Shown here: positions 49,784-58,607 of the stretch, piece by piece
Numbering within the stretch: the first letter of the stretch is position 1
How the letters are laid out: every line of letters begins with the position of its first letter
NCBI GenBank assembly: GCA_017480485.1
Contig: JAFVAN010000023.1
Coordinates: 1-64,000 of the forward strand
Length of the DNA stretch: 64,000 bases
DNA from: Ruminococcus sp.
GTDB taxonomy: Bacteria; Bacillota_A; Clostridia; Oscillospirales; Ruminococcaceae
Direction of reading: 5' to 3'
Notes under the pieces: model-generated
What the model was told of the DNA's origin: nothing
Databases searched by the model: none
The model's input: the letters and a program-made list of their open reading frames with translations, nothing else
Translations under genes and position numbers: made by a program

Positions 49784-49812
49784 AGTATAGCACAGATGGG
49801 AGACTTTGTAAA
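49784..49812 (-). promoter_or_regulatory. rsmE promoter
   Basis: Minus strand: TTTACA (49807-49812), 17 bp, TATACT (49784-49789). Confidence 0.75.
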
Positions 49813-49837
49813 GAGCCCCGCCCCCTCTGAGTGCCGC

Positions 49838-49992
49838 CGTCTCGCGAGGGAGCCGCTTCGCACTACACCTTTGTAAACGAGCTTGCGAGTGTCACGCGAC
49901 TTGCGCGCCCGCGCCCGGGACGCGAGGGAGCCCCAGTTCATTACAACGTTGTAAACGAGCTTGCGAGTGTCACACGACTTCGGCCGTGCGCC
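49838..49992 (+). repeat. Family A repeat, two tandem copies (5 and 6)
   Basis: Copy 5 at 49838-49908 (GTCTCGCGAGGGAGCCGC...TTGTAAACGAGCTTGCGAGTG) and copy 6 at 49918-49985 (ACGCGAGGGAGCCCC...same core). Both carry the variant GTGTCACGCGAC/GTGTCACACGAC, lacking a C-T after GTG, so they are a local duplication or sub-family. Confidence 0.8.
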
Positions 49993-49999
49993 GTCAGCA

Positions 50000-50125
50000 C
50001 AAAAAAAGAGCTCTCACGAAAAGGTGGTGTGAGAGCCTAAAAAATATAGGGGGAGAAGATCGGTTTGCACCGATCGTATATGAAGGCCTGGGGTTAAGCC
50101 TTGCATATCATTATGATACTAGTAT
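50000..50125 (-). ncRNA. Candidate small RNA with intrinsic terminator
   Basis: On the minus strand three stem-loops follow each other: AAGGC...GCCTT (50083-50102), GATCGG-TGCAAA-CCGATC (50058-50075), and GCTCTCAC/GTGAGAGC (50009-50035) plus U7. Between the last two is unpaired CTTCTCCCCCTATA, a C-rich stretch able to pair with GGGGGAG ribosome sites. A 10 bp palindrome ATACTAGTAT precedes it; a TATACT -10 is present but no convincing -35. No ORF. Confidence 0.45.
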
Positions 50126-50209
50126 AATATCAGACGTTTGTGAAAGGCTTGTGATAGGGGAGTGTCTTATTCTTAAAATCTTATGCTTTTTTGTATTAAG
50201 GCCGACACA

Positions 50210-50252
50210 AAAGGCAGGTGACCCCTCGGGGCCTCCTGCCTTGCTTTTTTTT
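50210..50252. terminator. Bidirectional terminator, end of the dap operon
   Basis: GGCAGGTGACCCC-TCGG-GGCCTCCTGCC followed by TTGCTTTTTTTT on plus and TTTTGTG on minus. Confidence 0.85.
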
Positions 50253-50257
50253 ATTGC

Positions 50258-51013
50258 TTATGCCTCCGCCAGCATATCGCTCATGGCGTAGAGACCCGCG
50301 GGCTTGCCGCTGAGGAACACCGCCGCATTCACCGCGCCCACCGCAAAGACCGATTTTGAGTGGGCCTCGTGAATCAGGCTTATGACTTCGTCGCGGCCCG
50401 CGAAAAGTATCTCGTGCTCGCCCACGATGGTGCCGCCGCGGATGGAGTGCAGGCCGATCTCGGTCTTGCTCCTCTTCGCCCTAACGGAGTGGCGGTCGTA
50501 GACGTAGGTGTACTTGCTGTCCAGCTCCTTGTTGATGGTCTCCGCCAGCATTATGGCTGTGCCGCTGGGAGCGTCTATCTTCTGGTTGTGGTGCTTCTCG
50601 ATTATCTCGATGTCGAACTGGCCCCCAAGCACTGCCGCGGCCTTTTTCGCAAGCTCCGCCAGCAGGTTGATGCCAAGTGACATATTGAAAGTAAAGAACA
50701 CCGGGATGCTCTCGGCGGCCTTGTGTATCTTTGCAAGCTGCTCCTCGTTGTAGCCCGTGGTGGCGACCACAACTGGCACGCCGTTGGTCAGGCAGTAGTC
50801 AAGCATCTCGTCCAGCACCGAGGGGTGGGAGAAGTCGATGATGACATCGGGCTTTTCGCTGAGCTCCTTAAAGCTCTCGTATACCGGGAAGCCCAGCTCG
50901 GCCTTTACCTTGTCGATGCCCGCGATAACTCTCGCGTCGTCTCGTCCGGAGATTATATCGTTTATTACGCGGCCCATTTTTCCGCAGGCCCCGCAGATAA
51001 CTACGTCTGTCAT
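50258..51013 (-). CDS. dapB: 4-hydroxy-tetrahydrodipicolinate reductase
   Basis: Encodes 251 aa. N-terminal NAD(P)H fold VVICGACGKMGRVIND (GxxGxMG), DFSHPSVLD, ATTGYNEEQ, and the C-terminal substrate loop EIIEKHHNQKIDAPSGTA, all diagnostic. Makes tetrahydrodipicolinate for diaminopimelate and lysine. Third gene of asd-dapA-dapB and ends at a strong terminator. Confidence 0.97.
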   Translation of the reverse strand: MTDVVICGACGKMGRVINDIISGRDDARVIAGIDKVKAELGFPVYESFKELSEKPDVIIDFSHPSVLDEMLDYCLTNGVPVVVATTGYNEEQLAKIHKAAESIPVFFTFNMSLGINLLAELAKKAAAVLGGQFDIEIIEKHHNQKIDAPSGTAIMLAETINKELDSKYTYVYDRHSVRAKRSKTEIGLHSIRGGTIVGEHEILFAGRDEVISLIHEAHSKSVFAVGAVNAAVFLSGKPAGLYAMSDMLAEA

Positions 51014-51129
51014 TTTTATCAGTCCTTTCTGTTGGTGAGCCTTGCGGCTCGGGAGGTCCTCCGCCGAGCTTAAAGCTAAACGGATTTAAAAATACAGTGC
51101 GAAGCAAAAGCGCTCCGCACTGTAACGTC

Positions 51130-52020
51130 TTACTTGATGAGCCCTAAGTCTCTCATGGTGGCTTCCAGCTTTGCCTTGTTGGCGTCACTGAGCTCGATGA
51201 GGGGCATACGCGGCTTGCCGCAGCTGTAGCCCATGGCGTTCATTGCGTGCTTTACGGGTATGGGGTTAACGTCGCAGAACAGGTCCTTTGCCAGCTGCTG
51301 AACTTTGAACATCTTCTCCCTTGCCTCGTCGTACTTGTTCTCCAGACAGAGCTGTGCGATCTCGTGGGTCTCGAAGGGCATAACGTTCGAGAGCACAGAG
51401 ATAACGCCCTTTGCGCCCAGCGCCATGATAGGCAGGATCTGGTCGTCGTTGCCGGAGTAGATGTCAAGGTCCTTGCCGCAGAGGGCCGCGATCTGTGCGA
51501 TTTGGCTGATGTTGCCGCTGGCCTCCTTGATGGCCACGATGTTAGGCACCTTCGAGAGCTTTACGCAGGTCTCGGGAGTGATGTTCACGCCGGTGCGGGA
51601 GCCCACACTGTACATGATGATGGGCAGGGAAACGCTCTCGGCGATCATGGTGTAGTGAGCCACAAGACCGTCCTGAGAGGTCTTGTTGTAGTAGGGGGTT
51701 ACCACAAGCAGTGCGTCGGCGCCCAGCTTCTCGGCCTCCTGAGAAAGATGGATGGCGTAGTGGGTGTCGTTGGAGCCTGTGCCCGCGATGACGGGAACTC
51801 TCTTTGCGGTGTGGTCGATGGCGAACTTGATGGCCTCAAGGTGCTCCTCATCGGTCATGGTGGAGCTTTCGCCCGTGGTTCCGCAGATGATGATGGCATC
51901 CGTGCCGTTGTCAATGTTAAAATCTATCAGGCGCCCCAGCTCTTCATAGTTGATGGAGCCGTCCTCGTGCATGGGTGTTACGATGGCAACGCCCGCGCCT
52001 GTGAAGATAGTGTTTTTCAT
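51130..52020 (-). CDS. dapA: 4-hydroxy-tetrahydrodipicolinate synthase
   Basis: Encodes 296 aa. TIM barrel with ICGTTGESSTMTDEEH, VIAGTGSNDT, VVTPYYNKTSQDG, YSVGSRTGVNITP and the Schiff-base Lys in IVAIKEASGNI. Condenses pyruvate with aspartate semialdehyde. YSVGSRTG replaces the usual YNVPxRTG. Second gene of the lysine-riboswitch operon. Confidence 0.97.
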   Translation of the reverse strand: MKNTIFTGAGVAIVTPMHEDGSINYEELGRLIDFNIDNGTDAIIICGTTGESSTMTDEEHLEAIKFAIDHTAKRVPVIAGTGSNDTHYAIHLSQEAEKLGADALLVVTPYYNKTSQDGLVAHYTMIAESVSLPIIMYSVGSRTGVNITPETCVKLSKVPNIVAIKEASGNISQIAQIAALCGKDLDIYSGNDDQILPIMALGAKGVISVLSNVMPFETHEIAQLCLENKYDEAREKMFKVQQLAKDLFCDVNPIPVKHAMNAMGYSCGKPRMPLIELSDANKAKLEATMRDLGLIK

Positions 52021-52058
52021 TACAGGTCTCTCCTTTCGGTAAAGAGTAGTCTTAGGTC

Positions 52059-53141
52059 TTAGTCAAAATAGCCCTTTGCAGCAAGCAGCTCGGCCAGCAG
52101 CACGGCGCCGCCCGCAGCGCCTCTCAGCGTGTTGTGAGAGAGGCAAACGAATTTGTAATCATACTGGGTGTCCTCACGCAGTCTGCCGATGGAAACGGCC
52201 ATGCCGCCCTCCAGCATACGGTCAAGCTTGGCCTGAGGCCTGTTGTCCTCGGTAAAGTAATTGAGGAACTGCTTGGGGGCGGAGGGGAGCTCCAGCTCCT
52301 GAGGAACGCCCGCAAAGTTCTTCCAAGCGTCCAGAATCTGCTCCTTGGTGGGCTTCTTTTCAAAGCTTACGAAAACAGCTGCGGTGTGGCCGTCGGAAAC
52401 AGGGACTCTCAGGCACTGGGCGGTGATGGAGGGCTCTGTGGCCTCAACTATCCTGTCGCCCTCTACGCGGCCCCAGATCTTCAGGGGCTCCTTCTCGCTC
52501 TTCTCTTCCTCGCCGCCGATGAAGGGGATAACGTTATCAAGGATCTCGGGGAAGGTCTCGAAGGTCCTGCCTGCGCCGGAAATAGCCTGATAGGTGCAGA
52601 CCAGCGCCTTTGTTACCTTGAATTCATCCATCAGGGGAGCAAGGGCGGGAACGTAGCTCTGCAGCGAGCAGTTGGACTTAACGGCGATGAAGCCGCGCTT
52701 GGTGCCAAGGCGCTTGCGCTGTGCCGCAATTACCTCGATATGCTCGGGGTTGATCTCGGGGATCACCATAGGAACATCGGGGGTGAAGCGGTGGGCCGAG
52801 TTGTTGGAAACGATGGGGCACTCTGCCTTTGCGTACTTTTCTTCAAGGACGCGTATCTCGTCCTTCTTCATGTCTACTGCGCAGAAGCAGAAATCTACCA
52901 TAGCGGCGATCTTCTCCACGTCCTCCTCGGCGTTGAGGATGACCATATCCTTCATGGACTCGGGCATCGGGTCCTGAAGCTTCCACTTGCTGCCCGCAGC
53001 CTCGGCGTAGGTCTTGCCCGCACTTCTGGGAGAAGCCGCCAGACAAACTACGTCAAACCAGGGATGCTTGTCGAGGATGAGAGAAAATCTCTGTCCCACC
53101 ATGCCCGTTGCGCCGATGATTCCGACCTTGTACTTTTTCAT
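52059..53141 (-). CDS. asd: Aspartate-semialdehyde dehydrogenase
   Basis: Encodes 360 aa. GATGMVGQRFSLIL (NADP-binding), SNNSAHR, catalytic Cys in VKSNCSLQSYVPAL, and VPVSDGHTAAVFVSF (substrate His region) mark the archaeal/fungal-type Asd used by many clostridia. Reduces aspartyl phosphate. First gene after the lysine riboswitch. Confidence 0.97.
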   Translation of the reverse strand: MKKYKVGIIGATGMVGQRFSLILDKHPWFDVVCLAASPRSAGKTYAEAAGSKWKLQDPMPESMKDMVILNAEEDVEKIAAMVDFCFCAVDMKKDEIRVLEEKYAKAECPIVSNNSAHRFTPDVPMVIPEINPEHIEVIAAQRKRLGTKRGFIAVKSNCSLQSYVPALAPLMDEFKVTKALVCTYQAISGAGRTFETFPEILDNVIPFIGGEEEKSEKEPLKIWGRVEGDRIVEATEPSITAQCLRVPVSDGHTAAVFVSFEKKPTKEQILDAWKNFAGVPQELELPSAPKQFLNYFTEDNRPQAKLDRMLEGGMAVSIGRLREDTQYDYKFVCLSHNTLRGAAGGAVLLAELLAAKGYFD

Positions 53142-53245
53142 ACTAAAAACTCCTTTTTATCCTGTTTTTTGCAATGTGCATTTTGCCCAAAAATCAAATA
53201 TCGAAGGCCCCACAACTGCTCAAAACATAAAAATTGACGAGATAA

Positions 53246-53483
53246 TAAAAAAACCGGTTGAAAACCGGAGCATCATACAATATAATAAGAATGTTGACAC
53301 AAATAAATTATGCCGATAGCACTCCATCATAAGTAATGATGACAACCGAAGCTCTATTAAAGCAGCAGTCAGCTGCGGCATCCCACACCGCGCTTCGGCG
53401 ATCTCACCTTTCGCGTTTCCGAGCCCTTGGGAAGGCCTTGGCTTTCGCCCCGGGAACGCTACTCATCTTGACCGCGCCTCTAT
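53246..53483 (-). promoter_or_regulatory. Lysine riboswitch (L-box) with terminator
   Basis: Minus strand from 53483: AGAGGCGCGGTC, AAGATGAGTAGC, GAAAGGTGAGATCGCCGAAG, then GTCATCATTACTTATGATGG and AGTGCTATC, the conserved L-box segments. An intrinsic terminator CTCCGGTT-TTC-AACCGG + T7 follows at 53246-53272. High lysine should stop transcription before asd-dapA-dapB. Confidence 0.95.
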
Positions 53484-53494
53484 CTCTAAACAAT

Positions 53495-53523
53495 AATATA
53501 TCAAATATTTTCTGATATGTCAA
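53495..53523 (-). promoter_or_regulatory. asd-dapA-dapB promoter
   Basis: Minus strand: TTGACA (53518-53523), 17 bp, TATATT (53495-53500); start expected near the riboswitch 5' end. Confidence 0.88.
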
Positions 53524-53641
53524 TACTGTATCAAAAAAATATTTGAATATTTTGTAAACATCGCTTCAGCTTCGGCGGAAAAATGGTATATCTCCCCCCG
53601 CAGGCGGCGAGGGTATTCTGACCTCAATTAGGAGAATTATT

Positions 53642-54685
53642 ATGCTTGATATAAACAACATGAAAAAAAGCGACTTCTACTATGACCTGCCGGAGGAGCT
53701 CATCGCCCAGACCCCCATCGAGCCCCGCAACGCCTCGCGCCTGTTAAAGCTGGACCGCGCCACGGGCGAGGCCGAACACTCCCGTTTTTACAATCTATGC
53801 GATTATCTTAAAAAGGGTGACCTGCTGGTGCTCAATGACTCCCGTGTCATCCCCGCCCGCATCTATGGCGAGAGGGAGGACACGGGCAGCTTCATAGAGT
53901 TCCTGCTGCTGGAGCAGAAGGAGAATGACATCTGGGAGATACTCTGTCGCCCGGGCAAAAAGGCAAAGATCGGCACCCGATTCGTTTTCGGCGGCGGGCG
54001 GCTCCGGGCCGAGATCACAGACGTCCTTGAGGACGGCAACCGCCTTGCCCGCTTCGAGTGCGAGGGCAGCATCTTCGCCGCCTTGGACGAGATCGGCCAG
54101 ATGCCCCTGCCCCCATACATAAAGGAAAAGCTACAGGACAAGGAGCGCTACCAGACAGTCTATTCCCATGAACTGGGTTCTGCCGCCGCACCCACAGCGG
54201 GTCTGCATTTCACAAAGGAGATGCTTGCGGAGATCGAGGCAATGGGCGTGGATATCGCCTATGTTACCCTTCATGTGGGGCTGGGTACCTTCCGCCCCGT
54301 CAAGGAGGAGAAGGTGCTGGATCACAAGATGCACTCCGAGCATTACGAGCTCCCCGAGCGCACCGCAAGGCTCATAAACGAAACAAAGGCCCGGGGTGGA
54401 CGGGTCATAGCTGTGGGCACCACCTCCTGCCGCACACTGGAGAGCGTGGCCACCTTCAAGGGCGGCATCGTTCCCTGCGAGGGCTATACGGATATCTTCA
54501 TCTACCCCGGCTATGAATTCAAGGTGCTGGACGGGCTCATCACAAATTTCCACCTGCCGGAGAGCACCCTCATCATGCTGGTCTCCGCCTTCTTCGGCTA
54601 CGAGAACACCATGCGGGCCTACAAGCTGGCGGTGCAGGAGCGCTACCGCTTCTTCTCCTTCGGCGATGCTATGCTGATAATCTGA
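53642..54685 (+). CDS. queA: S-adenosylmethionine:tRNA ribosyltransferase-isomerase
   Basis: Encodes 347 aa. [22 protein letters not shown] is the QueA start; [53 protein letters not shown] and [18 protein letters not shown] are family motifs. Converts preQ1-tRNA to epoxyqueuosine-tRNA. The ATG at 53642 follows AGGAGAATTATT. First gene of queA-GNAT-tgt. Confidence 0.97.
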   Translation: MLDINNMKKSDFYYDLPEELIAQTPIEPRNASRLLKLDRATGEAEHSRFYNLCDYLKKGDLLVLNDSRVIPARIYGEREDTGSFIEFLLLEQKENDIWEILCRPGKKAKIGTRFVFGGGRLRAEITDVLEDGNRLARFECEGSIFAALDEIGQMPLPPYIKEKLQDKERYQTVYSHELGSAAAPTAGLHFTKEMLAEIEAMGVDIAYVTLHVGLGTFRPVKEEKVLDHKMHSEHYELPERTARLINETKARGGRVIAVGTTSCRTLESVATFKGGIVPCEGYTDIFIYPGYEFKVLDGLITNFHLPESTLIMLVSAFFGYENTMRAYKLAVQERYRFFSFGDAMLII

Positions 54686-54701
54686 GGGAAGGTTACGGGC
54701 T

Positions 54702-55160
54702 ATGGATAATTTTGATATAATTGATTTTTACACCTCTCCCGACCGTGAGCACTGGCTCTCGCAGCTGCGACTCTGCGACTGGCGGGCAGGGGACTATCTC
54801 TGTTATCTTATCGACTCCGGCAGCTTTTTTGAGGTGCTGGGGGAGAGCTCTAAGCTCCTGCTGCTCTGCGAGGGGGAGAGGCTTCTGTCCTTCTGCACTC
54901 TGACTGAGAGAGACCAGGTAGACACCGATTTTATGCCTTGGGTCGGCTTTGTATATACCTTTCCCGAAGCGCGCGGCAGGAGACTTATGGGTCAGCTGCT
55001 TGAAGAAGCCAAAAATATAGCCGCAGAGCGCGGCTATAATACGCTGTATCTTACAACAGACCACATCGGCCTGTATGAAAAATACGGCTTTGAGTTTGTC
55101 GGAATAATGAAAGAACGCAGCGGCGAAGATACGCGAATTTATAAGATAAGCACAGAATAA
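54702..55160 (+). CDS. GNAT-family N-acetyltransferase
   Basis: Encodes 152 aa. Acetyl-CoA loop VYTFPEARGRRLMGQLLEEA (about 84-103) and the C-terminal IGLYEKYGFEF bulge. WxxxL-type N-terminus and LLLLCEGERLLSFCTL strands fit GNAT. Lies between queA and tgt, possibly a passenger. Substrate unknown. Confidence 0.9.
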   Translation: MDNFDIIDFYTSPDREHWLSQLRLCDWRAGDYLCYLIDSGSFFEVLGESSKLLLLCEGERLLSFCTLTERDQVDTDFMPWVGFVYTFPEARGRRLMGQLLEEAKNIAAERGYNTLYLTTDHIGLYEKYGFEFVGIMKERSGEDTRIYKISTE

Positions 55161-55169
55161 GGAGTTAAT

Positions 55170-56309
55170 ATGTTCAAATTACTGAAACAGGAAGGCAGAG
55201 CCCGCCGCGGCGAGTTCTCCACCGTCCACGGCACCATAGAGACCCCCGTCTTCATGAACGTAGGCACAGCCGCGGCCATCAAGGGCGGGATATCCTCCGT
55301 TGATCTTGCAAACGACCTGAAGACCCAGGTGGAGCTCTGCAATACATACCACCTGCACGTCCGCCCGGGAGACGATGTTATCTATCAGCTTGGGGGCCTG
55401 CACAAGTTCATGAACTGGCACAAGCCCATCCTCACCGACAGCGGCGGCTTTCAGGTCTTCTCTCTGGCGAAGCTGAGGAAGATAAAGGAGGAGGGCGTGT
55501 ACTTCAACTCCCACGTTGACGGCCGCGCCATCTTCATGGGGCCCGAGGAGAGTATGCGCATACAGTCCCATCTTGCTTCTACTATCGCAATGGCCTTTGA
55601 CGAGTGCGTGGAGAACCCCGCGCCCTATGAGTACGCCAAGTCCTCCTGCCAGCGCACTACCCGCTGGCTCATCCGCTGCAAGGAGGAAATGGCAAGGCTC
55701 AATTCCCGTGAGGATACGATCAACCCACACCAGCTGCTCTTCGCCATCAATCAGGGCTGCACCTTCGACGACCTGCGCATCGAGCACATGAAGGCCATCC
55801 GGGAGCTGGGTCTTGACGGCTACGCCATCGGGGGCCTTGCGGTGGGCGAGCCCACGGAGGTAATGTACCACATCCTCGAAGAAGTGGTCCCCTACGCCCC
55901 CGAGGACAAGCCTCGCTATCTTATGGGCGTGGGCACCCCAAGCAATATCATCGAGGCCGTTTACAGGGGCGTTGATTTCTTTGACTGCGTGATGCCAAGC
56001 CGCAACGCCCGCCATGGCACCATCTTCACATGGAACGGCATAATGCACGTTGGCAACGAGCGCTACAAGCTGGACCGGCGCCCCATCGACCCCCAGTGCG
56101 ACTGCCCCGTCTGCCGCAATTTCTCCCGCGCCTATGTAAGGCACCTCTTCAAGGCGGGAGAGCAGCTTGCGGGCCGCCTTGCCGTGATGCATAATCTCTA
56201 TTTCTACAACACCCTTACCGAAAGGATAAGAGAGGCTCTGGACAACGGCACCTTCACGGAGTTCCGCAATAAATATTCCGCCCTCTTGGCCTCAAAGTGT
56301 GAGGACTGA
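55170..56309 (+). CDS. tgt: Queuine tRNA-ribosyltransferase
   Basis: Encodes 379 aa. TPVFMNVGTAAAIKG, LTDSGGFQVFSL (catalytic Asp), FDECVENPAPYEYAKSS, GGLAVGEPTEVMY, FFDCVMPSRNARHG (nucleophile Asp in DCVMPSR) and the zinc site CDCPVCRNFSRAYVRHLF are all intact. Exchanges guanine-34 for preQ1. Three-gene unit with queA. Confidence 0.98.
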   Translation: MFKLLKQEGRARRGEFSTVHGTIETPVFMNVGTAAAIKGGISSVDLANDLKTQVELCNTYHLHVRPGDDVIYQLGGLHKFMNWHKPILTDSGGFQVFSLAKLRKIKEEGVYFNSHVDGRAIFMGPEESMRIQSHLASTIAMAFDECVENPAPYEYAKSSCQRTTRWLIRCKEEMARLNSREDTINPHQLLFAINQGCTFDDLRIEHMKAIRELGLDGYAIGGLAVGEPTEVMYHILEEVVPYAPEDKPRYLMGVGTPSNIIEAVYRGVDFFDCVMPSRNARHGTIFTWNGIMHVGNERYKLDRRPIDPQCDCPVCRNFSRAYVRHLFKAGEQLAGRLAVMHNLYFYNTLTERIREALDNGTFTEFRNKYSALLASKCED

Positions 56310-56313
56310 AAAA

Positions 56314-57018
56314 ATGAAAAAAGCAAACAAAAAAGGCGAGAGCCTTGAGAGCATCATGGGCTTCCTTTTCATGATCGGCTTTATGGTGTGGTTCTTCTGG
56401 CCCTTTGTGTTCGGGACCTTTACCGTGACCACGGCCCTGGACCGGGAGATCTCCGCCTGCCTTGGCTGCGTGTTTGCCCTTGCCGCTTGGGTGACCTTTA
56501 CGGTGTGGTTTGTAAAGAGCGACCCCGAGCGCGTTGCAAAAAAGAAGGCCGCACAGCGAGCCCTGCACGCAACTGAATTCGAGCTTGTATCCGTGAGCTA
56601 TGGCACACTGCGCTTCGAGCACCTTGACTATGAGATCGGCAGCCACCTGATCGGCGAGCCCCCTCCGCTGTTTTACGGCAATACGGGATACAGCCTCTAT
56701 GTCAGGAGAGCAAAGCCCGATATCGTCTTCGTCACAAAGCAGCTCAAGTGGCTGGACGGTATGTACGATATTATCTGCGAGAAGATGATAGACCGCCTTG
56801 AATACGTCTGCGGGTATCGCGGCCTGCCTCTGAGCGGGAGACCCGAGGGCTACGATATCACCTCCGTTTCCCTGCCCGAGAGCAAAAAGGAGGATATAAT
56901 GCTCTACGGCTTTTTCACGGGGATAAAGGAACGCTACGCAGGCGAGGCTATACTGCATATATTTGAAAAGGGCGTGAAGTGTACGATAGACACCGGCCGC
57001 GACGATGACTGTGAATAA
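56314..57018 (+). CDS. Hypothetical two-TM membrane protein
   Basis: Encodes 234 aa from the ATG 9 nt after GAGG (a GTG is 15 bp upstream). Two adjacent TMs at about 12-32 (LESIMGFLFMIGFMVWFFWPFV) and 45-65 (ISACLGCVFALAAWVTFTVW) then a ~165-residue cytosolic part (ATEFELVSVSYGTLRFEHL...). I recognise no family. It follows tgt directly and precedes a HAD gene. Confidence 0.7.
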   Translation: MKKANKKGESLESIMGFLFMIGFMVWFFWPFVFGTFTVTTALDREISACLGCVFALAAWVTFTVWFVKSDPERVAKKKAAQRALHATEFELVSVSYGTLRFEHLDYEIGSHLIGEPPPLFYGNTGYSLYVRRAKPDIVFVTKQLKWLDGMYDIICEKMIDRLEYVCGYRGLPLSGRPEGYDITSVSLPESKKEDIMLYGFFTGIKERYAGEAILHIFEKGVKCTIDTGRDDDCE

Positions 57019-57049
57019 AGTACGACAGATCCCGGATAAGGAGAGAACA

Positions 57050-57727
57050 ATGACCAACCGTATAAAGCTTGCAATATTTGACCTTGACGGAACGCTGGTG
57101 AACTCCGTCTATGATCTGGCGGACGCCACCAACCGCGCCCTTGCGGATCTGGGCCTGCCCACCTTTGAGACCGAGAGATATTATCACTTTGTTGGCAACG
57201 GTACTCGAAAGCTCTGCGAGAGGGTGCTGCCCGAGGAACTTCGCACGGACGAGAACATTGACCATCTCCACGCCATGTTCGCCGAGAACTACGAGCGCTG
57301 CTGCTTTGACAAGACCGAGCCCTATGGGGGCATCTCAAAGCTGCTCTTTGAGCTCCGGGGCAGGGGAGTGAAGTGCGCCGTGGCCTCCAACAAGCCCGAT
57401 GGCTTTTCATGCAGGATAGTGGAGCATTACTTTGGGGACACCTTCGATTTTGTAGTCGGCAAGCGAGAGGGGACCCCCACCAAGCCCGACCCCGCCATAA
57501 TAAACTACATCATGACCGCCCTCGACGCCTCCCCGGAGGAGACAGTCATCATCGGGGACTCGGATGTAGATATAATCACCGCCCGCAATTCCGGCACAGC
57601 CTCCATCGGCTGCGTCTGGGGCTTTCGGGGAGAGGAAGAGCTCACCGCTGCGGGCTGCACTCACCTTGCCCGCGAGCCCTTGGATATACTTGCCTTCATA
57701 GACGAGATGAACAGAACGGAGAACTAA
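57050..57727 (+). CDS. gph: HAD phosphatase, phosphoglycolate phosphatase-like
   Basis: Encodes 225 aa from the ATG after AAGGAGAGAAC. Motif I FDLDGTLVNSVYDL, motif II VASNKP, motif III KPDPAIINY and motif IV GDSDVDIITARNSGT with an alpha-helical C1 cap (LADATNRALADLGLP...) fit Gph/PgmB-like enzymes. Substrate is inference. Confidence 0.88.
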   Translation: MTNRIKLAIFDLDGTLVNSVYDLADATNRALADLGLPTFETERYYHFVGNGTRKLCERVLPEELRTDENIDHLHAMFAENYERCCFDKTEPYGGISKLLFELRGRGVKCAVASNKPDGFSCRIVEHYFGDTFDFVVGKREGTPTKPDPAIINYIMTALDASPEETVIIGDSDVDIITARNSGTASIGCVWGFRGEEELTAAGCTHLAREPLDILAFIDEMNRTEN

Positions 57728-57728
57728 A

Positions 57729-58349
57729 ATGCTTCTTTATGAATATCCCCCAAAGCTCAGCCGCAGGGACAGGCAGCTAAAGGCCGCAAGCGACTTGGCC
57801 GAGCACAAGAAGATGCAGAAGGGCCTTTATAAAAGCCTTGTCCTTGGGGCAGTCATACTGGTCATAGCCGTTATCGTGAAGCCCCTGCTGCTGCGGGTGG
57901 TGTTCGCCCTTATCGGCGGCGGGAACATTGCGGTGGCGCTGCTTTTGTACCGCTATTCGGCCCTCTCCCGCAGCACCGAATGTTATACACGCATTTACGA
58001 CGACCACTTGGAGCACCGTCAGGGCAGCGTGCTGACCGGAAGATACTTTTCCTGCGCCCTGCGCTACGAGGACATTGAAAAAAGCGAACAGACCCCCCAG
58101 GGGGACATGACCTTTTATTTCAAGGATGGAACCGACACCTCGGCAGTCATCACCGAGCCCTCGCCCCGCCGCGCCCGCGAGCTGGGCCAAGGCAGCCTGA
58201 CCCTGCACTTTCAGGACACCAAGTCCAAGCTCTACCTCATCGAGAACCTCCACGAGCAAATTCATTACCCGAAGAAGAGCTACAACGTGATAGAGGACGA
58301 GGAGGACGAGGACGACCTCTGGGACCCGCTGCACAAGCACGGGCTATGA
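57729..58349 (+). CDS. Hypothetical membrane protein with PH-like (YcxB-type) domain
   Basis: Encodes 206 aa. Two TMs at about 36-70 (SLVLGAVILVIAVIVKPLLL, VVFALIGGGNIAVALLL) and a beta-rich domain with YTRIYDDHLEHRQGSVL and LRYEDIEKSEQTPQGDMTFYF, the pattern of bacterial PH/YcxB-like domains. An acidic C-terminus (EDEEDEDD) follows. Starts 2 bp after the HAD stop. Confidence 0.68.
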   Translation: MLLYEYPPKLSRRDRQLKAASDLAEHKKMQKGLYKSLVLGAVILVIAVIVKPLLLRVVFALIGGGNIAVALLLYRYSALSRSTECYTRIYDDHLEHRQGSVLTGRYFSCALRYEDIEKSEQTPQGDMTFYFKDGTDTSAVITEPSPRRARELGQGSLTLHFQDTKSKLYLIENLHEQIHYPKKSYNVIEDEEDEDDLWDPLHKHGL

Positions 58350-58429
58350 GCAATTAGTTTTCGGCGGAAAATGGTATCTTCCCCCACAGGAGCCGGCTGG
58401 GGGCGAAACAAAGTCAGCACGACCTCACT

Positions 58430-58525
58430 GAGAGCCACCGTTCCGCGAGGGAGCTCCCCGGGGCTCACACAGTTGTAAACGAGCTTGCGAGTGCTCACGC
58501 GAATTGCGCCGTGCGCGCCAGCACA
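58430..58525 (+). repeat. Family A repeat, copy 7, and family C remnant upstream
   Basis: ACCGTTCCGCGAGGGAGC, then TTGTAAACGAGCTTGCGAGTG, ending GCGCCGTGCGCGCCAGCAC, the same flank as copies 4 and 6. A single arm of a family C stem (GGCGGAAAATGGTATCTTCCC) lies just before at 58362-58383. The gap has no gene besides the T-box leader. Confidence 0.78.
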
Positions 58526-58553
58526 TGGATTGTAAACTTTTTGTTACAGCCCC

Positions 58554-58581
58554 TTGAAATGCACGGCGTGCTGTGCTATAA
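58554..58581 (+). promoter_or_regulatory. pheS-pheT promoter
   Basis: TTGAAA (58554-58559), 16 bp, TATAAT (58576-58581). Confidence 0.8.
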
Positions 58582-58607
58582 TCAGTTTGTATCATTATAT
58601 TGAAACA

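Noticed and set aside
49747..49941. N-terminal extension of rsmE
   Set aside because: It only translates the family A repeats; the ATG at 49746 has a ribosome site and matches the known RsmE start.
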